Shown in pieces: positions 61,544 to 64,000 of a stretch of 64,000 nucleotides of DNA (within the stretch, counting starts at the first letter, position 1; each line of letters begins with the position of its first letter). The notes under the pieces were generated by a model that was not told the DNA's origin, did not search any database, and worked only from the letters and a program-made list of their open reading frames with translations. Origin of the DNA: Pseudophaeobacter arcticus DSM 23566 (GTDB taxonomy: Bacteria > Pseudomonadota > Alphaproteobacteria > Rhodobacterales > Rhodobacteraceae); NCBI RefSeq assembly GCF_000473205.1, contig NZ_AXBF01000006.1:62001-126000 (forward strand), in the 5' to 3' direction. The position numbers and the translations under genes are program-made.

Positions 61544-62866
61544 ATGACAGACGCAGCCAAGAGAGCAGACGATGATCTGAGCAAGTCGGAGAGAACCCGC
61601 GAAGCGATCCTTTCGGCGGCCGCTCGACTTTTTCGGTATGAAGGTTATCACGCGACGACGATGCGCGATATCGCGCAGGAAGCGGGCGTTGAGGCCGGCA
61701 GCATATACTACCATTTTCAATCCAAGGATCAGATTCTCACCGAGGTTCTGGAACTTGGTGTGCGTCAGCTCTACGAAACGGTCAGTCAAATCGTTCGGGT
61801 TGCAAAGAAGAATCCGGAGGATTTCCGCAGGACTTTCGCATTGCTGATCGAAACCCACCTGACCTACCTGTTGACTGAGAGCGATTTCACCTCGGCCAAT
61901 ATCCGGAACTATCCGATGTTGTCGGATGAAACACGCGCTCCCCACCGTGATCTGCGTGCCTCTTATGCAGCAGCCTGGGGCAATTTCCTGAAAGAAGCAA
62001 AACGTAACGGTCACCTTCGACGAGACATATCCATTACTGTGATCCGCCAGTTCATCCTGAGTGCCATGAACTGGACCGTGGAATGGTACGATGTCGAAAA
62101 GTATCCGGTGCACATCCTCGCTGAACGTATGAGCAAGCTGATACTTGACGGTATGTGTTTGGATCGCAGAGCTGAAACAGAAGGTCTGAAGCTGACCCCC
62201 GCCGCTCCCGTCAATATCCCTGATACCAACGGCAAGGCCGCGAAGACCCGCGCAGAGATCCTGCGAGTGGCGGCGCGCGTTCTGAGGGACAATGGCTACA
62301 AGGCGACAACGCTGCGGAAGATCGCTGACGAATCGGACATGAAGGCGGGTAGCGTCTACTACCATTTCAAATCCAAGGAAGCGATCGTGGACGAGGTACT
62401 CAACGAAGGGTTAAGCGATCTGCTATCCGGTGTCAGTGCAGCCGTTCAGAAGTTCGATTCCCCATGCGATCATCACACCAGAATAGCAACCGCAATCTGG
62501 ACGCATCTCGATTTTCTCTTTAAGGCAAGCGAGTTCACCTCAGCGAACATCAGAAGTTATGGGATGCTGCCCAACCACTTTCGGGAAAGGCACCGAGGCA
62601 TTCGCCACGACTACGGACGACTTTGGGACATGATCCTTCGCGAAGCGCAGCAAGACGGTGCCATAAGGTCGGATATCAAGATCGTTCCTTTGCGCCAGGT
62701 GATGTTGGGTGCCTTGAACTGGACGGTAGAGTGGTTCGACCCGAACAAGGCAGGAGTGGAAGGGTATCTCTCACTGCCTGAGTTCTCCGGTATGCTCATC
62801 AAGCTTCTGCTGGAAGGAATTTGCAACCGGGAAACCGCCCCGTCCACAGGACAAGGCACGACCTGA
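61544..62866 (+). CDS. Tandem (duplicated) TetR-family regulator
   Basis: 440 residues from ATG 61544 (GGAATGG upstream; ATG 61499 or 61535 also possible). Two complete TetR units in one chain. Helix-turn-helix 1 is TTMRDIAQEAGVEAGSIYYH (residues 38-57), helix-turn-helix 2 is TTLRKIADESDMKAGSVYYH (residues 255-274). The ligand domains also repeat: FTSANIRNYPML / FTSANIRSYGML and AMNWTVEWYD / ALNWTVEWFD, so the entire gene was duplicated. The linker around residues 210-233 is short. The C-terminal pattern resembles KstR2/FadR-like acyl-CoA sensors. It probably represses all seven TCTAAC sites, including its own, as a single-chain pseudodimer (inference). Confidence 0.9.
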   Translation: MTDAAKRADDDLSKSERTREAILSAAARLFRYEGYHATTMRDIAQEAGVEAGSIYYHFQSKDQILTEVLELGVRQLYETVSQIVRVAKKNPEDFRRTFALLIETHLTYLLTESDFTSANIRNYPMLSDETRAPHRDLRASYAAAWGNFLKEAKRNGHLRRDISITVIRQFILSAMNWTVEWYDVEKYPVHILAERMSKLILDGMCLDRRAETEGLKLTPAAPVNIPDTNGKAAKTRAEILRVAARVLRDNGYKATTLRKIADESDMKAGSVYYHFKSKEAIVDEVLNEGLSDLLSGVSAAVQKFDSPCDHHTRIATAIWTHLDFLFKASEFTSANIRSYGMLPNHFRERHRGIRHDYGRLWDMILREAQQDGAIRSDIKIVPLRQVMLGALNWTVEWFDPNKAGVEGYLSLPEFSGMLIKLLLEGICNRETAPSTGQGTT

Positions 62867-62881
62867 AAGCAGTCGCAGTGG

Positions 62882-63283
62882 TCAGACCAGAAGGAAGTGA
62901 TACAGCCCTTCCGCAACCGCCTTTTCCCGGTCCGTCTGCCAGGTGATCACGCTGACGCTCGCCATCCGCTTGCCCTTGCGCGTCACGTTGGCGCGGGCAA
63001 AAAGCGGGCCCTTCACGCCAGGTCGGAGGTAATCGACGGTCAGGTTAATCGGCTTGGCCGGGACATCCGCGAAGTCGGGCTGTACCGCGATCGCGGCCGT
63101 GGCTTCCATGAAACTCGCGATGATTCCGCCATGGTAGTACTCCATGACAGGGTTACCGATATGGCGGTCATCAAAGGTCATTTCAGCCTCGGCATGAAGG
63201 TTGTCCAAGCTTCGGATCTCAAAATTGAGAAATCGGAAGAACGGCACCCTGGATACATTGGCATTGGCAGTTTGCACATCCAT
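62882..63283 (-). CDS. PaaI-family hot-dog thioesterase
   Basis: 133 residues. Motif EYYHGGIIASFMEATAAIAV near residue 50 supplies the HGG and acidic residue of the family; INLTVDYLRPGVKGPLFARA follows. It hydrolyses acyl-CoA, possibly to release dead-end intermediates and free CoA. Start ATG 63283 overlaps the upstream stop as TGATG; a GTG at 63286 is possible. Convergent with the regulator gene, 15 bases away. Confidence 0.88.
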   Translation of the reverse strand: MDVQTANANVSRVPFFRFLNFEIRSLDNLHAEAEMTFDDRHIGNPVMEYYHGGIIASFMEATAAIAVQPDFADVPAKPINLTVDYLRPGVKGPLFARANVTRKGKRMASVSVITWQTDREKAVAEGLYHFLLV

Positions 63284-63765
63284 CACGAGGTTTTTCCTTT
63301 AGTCATCGCATCAAACAGGTCAGTGCCGCCGCGCGTCAAAGCAAACGAGGCGGTTCCACGGGCTATTTCAGCATTCTCATGGCCCTCGAACCAGACGCTG
63401 CCGGAATTGAAGGCAATATGGCGGGTCTTCCGAAAACAATGCGCGCGAACGATGACATCCGCGCGCGAATAGGCGGGGCGCAGGTAATCAACTCTGAGGT
63501 CGAGAGTGGCCATGGTGCTGACGCCCTCGATTGCCACAAAGTTTGCCAGTCCGAAGACACTGTCCAGGAGAGCCGTCAGGATACCACCATGAAGCAGGGT
63601 CTGGTCCGCATCGACGCAAAAATCCGGATTAAACGGCATCCGAACCCGAACACCTTCGCTCGAAACCTCTTCGATCTCAAGCGCCATATGCGTAATCAGG
63701 CCCTTGCCGCGCGCATTCCACATTTGCGCGATTTGCTCCATCTTCTTCTTGGTGATGTCAGACAT
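63283..63765 (-). CDS. PaaI-family hot-dog thioesterase
   Basis: 160 residues. LLHGGILTALLDSVFGLANF near residue 58 carries HGG and the catalytic Asp; LDLRVDYLRPAYSRADVIVR follows. Related to its neighbour, and the pair may form a heteromer. AAAGGAAAGATCGC precedes the ATG; 12 bases downstream of the crotonase gene. Same leftward unit. Confidence 0.88.
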   Translation of the reverse strand: MSDITKKKMEQIAQMWNARGKGLITHMALEIEEVSSEGVRVRMPFNPDFCVDADQTLLHGGILTALLDSVFGLANFVAIEGVSTMATLDLRVDYLRPAYSRADVIVRAHCFRKTRHIAFNSGSVWFEGHENAEIARGTASFALTRGGTDLFDAMTKGKTS

Positions 63766-63777
63766 GCGATCTTTCCT

Positions 63778-64000
63778 TTAACGCCCAGTGAAGTTGGGTT
63801 TTCGTTTCTCGATGAAAGCAGCAACCGCCTCGTGGTGGTCTTCGGTCTGATGCATGAGTGCCTGATAGGCCGCCGCGGAATTCAGGAAATCCGGTAGGTC
63901 CATCCGTTCGGCATTGCGCATCAGACGTTTGGCGACCCGCACCGCGCGCGGTGGTTTCGCTGCGATGACGGCGGCCCGCTCGCGGGCCCGTTCCATCAAT
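63778..64000 (-). CDS. Enoyl-CoA hydratase, C-terminal fragment (5' end outside window)
   Basis: The last 73 residues of a crotonase, entering from the right edge. The visible part holds RAVRVAKRLMRNAERMDLPD, the C-terminal helices, and the ending AVAAFIEKRKPNFTGR, typical of enoyl-CoA hydratases. The active-site half is not in the window. Upstream gene of the two thioesterases. Confidence 0.85.
   Translation of the reverse strand, partial: LMERARERAAVIAAKPPRAVRVAKRLMRNAERMDLPDFLNSAAAYQALMHQTEDHHEAVAAFIEKRKPNFTGR

Noticed and set aside
1..64000. Genomic island or mobile element origin
   Set aside because: No integrase, transposase, tRNA gene or direct repeats were seen, and gene style is uniform through the window.

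Overview
The window is a dense, GC-rich stretch of alphaproteobacterial type. Gene order, short overlaps (ATGA, TGATG, TAATG) and family content suggest a marine Rhodobacteraceae (roseobacter-like) bacterium; this is inference, because no rRNA, tRNA or other taxonomic marker is present. Almost every gene acts on acyl-CoA thioesters. I count 8 acyl-CoA dehydrogenases, 6 crotonase-fold hydratases, 3 MaoC/hot-dog hydratases, 3 thiolase-fold enzymes, 6 AMP-forming ligase-fold proteins, 4 family III CoA transferases/racemases, 4 classical SDRs, 2 PaaI thioesterases, a biotin-dependent carboxylase, an HMG-CoA-lyase homologue, a citryl-CoA-lyase homologue, ETF, and two branched-chain-amino-acid-type (HAAT) ABC importers. 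No insertion sequence, CRISPR array, phage gene or stable RNA gene was seen.

Layout. 2-1060 is the end of an upstream unit. 1169-13564 (+) holds an SDR, importer 1 with an acyl-CoA synthetase inside it, two tandem solute-binding proteins, two crotonases and etfBA, closed by a clear terminator. 13677-18607 holds a thiolase, a dehydrogenase and two CoA transferases. 18712-27834 (+) holds a DUF35 protein, a cysteine-less thiolase-fold protein, MaoC proteins, an AMACR-like protein, a transglutaminase-like protein, paired acyl-CoA dehydrogenases, a crotonase and a degenerate ligase; the core resembles the actinobacterial sterol side-chain module. 27915-31140 (-) is a dehydrogenase/thiolase/crotonase unit and 31253-32356 (+) a lone CoA transferase. 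32382-40137 (-) is importer 2 with its own synthetase. 40260-53127 (-) is an 11-gene operon with carboxylase, lyases, dehydrogenases and ligase. 53221-56820 (+) encodes a dienoyl-CoA-reductase-type flavoprotein and a ligase. 57050-60534 holds a broken flavodoxin gene, an NmrA-type reductase and an acyl-CoA synthetase. 60647-62866 holds an SDR and, divergently, the regulator; thioesterases and a truncated crotonase finish the window.

The main result is regulatory. A 16-bp palindrome, TCTAACANNTGTTAGA, occurs at seven intergenic sites (1109, 15048, 18644, 22305, 40203, 53168, 61474), each at the head of one or two transcription units. At each site it overlaps a plausible -10 element, and several also show a well-spaced -35. 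One site lies in front of the only regulator in the window, a 440-residue protein made of two complete TetR repressors fused in tandem, whose halves have nearly the same recognition helix. The simplest reading is one acyl-CoA-responsive regulon of more than 60 kb, repressed by a single-chain TetR pseudodimer that also controls itself.

How the genes may work together (inference): a carboxylic acid with a methyl-branched aliphatic side chain is imported by the two ABC systems, activated by ligases or CoA transferases, epimerised by the AMACR-like enzyme, oxidised by dehydrogenases that feed ETF, hydrated, and cleaved either by thiolysis, by a retro-aldol module (DUF35 plus cysteine-less thiolase) or by carboxylation followed by lyase cleavage. 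The actual substrate (sterol or bile-acid side chain, isoprenoid acid or similar) cannot be read from the sequence.
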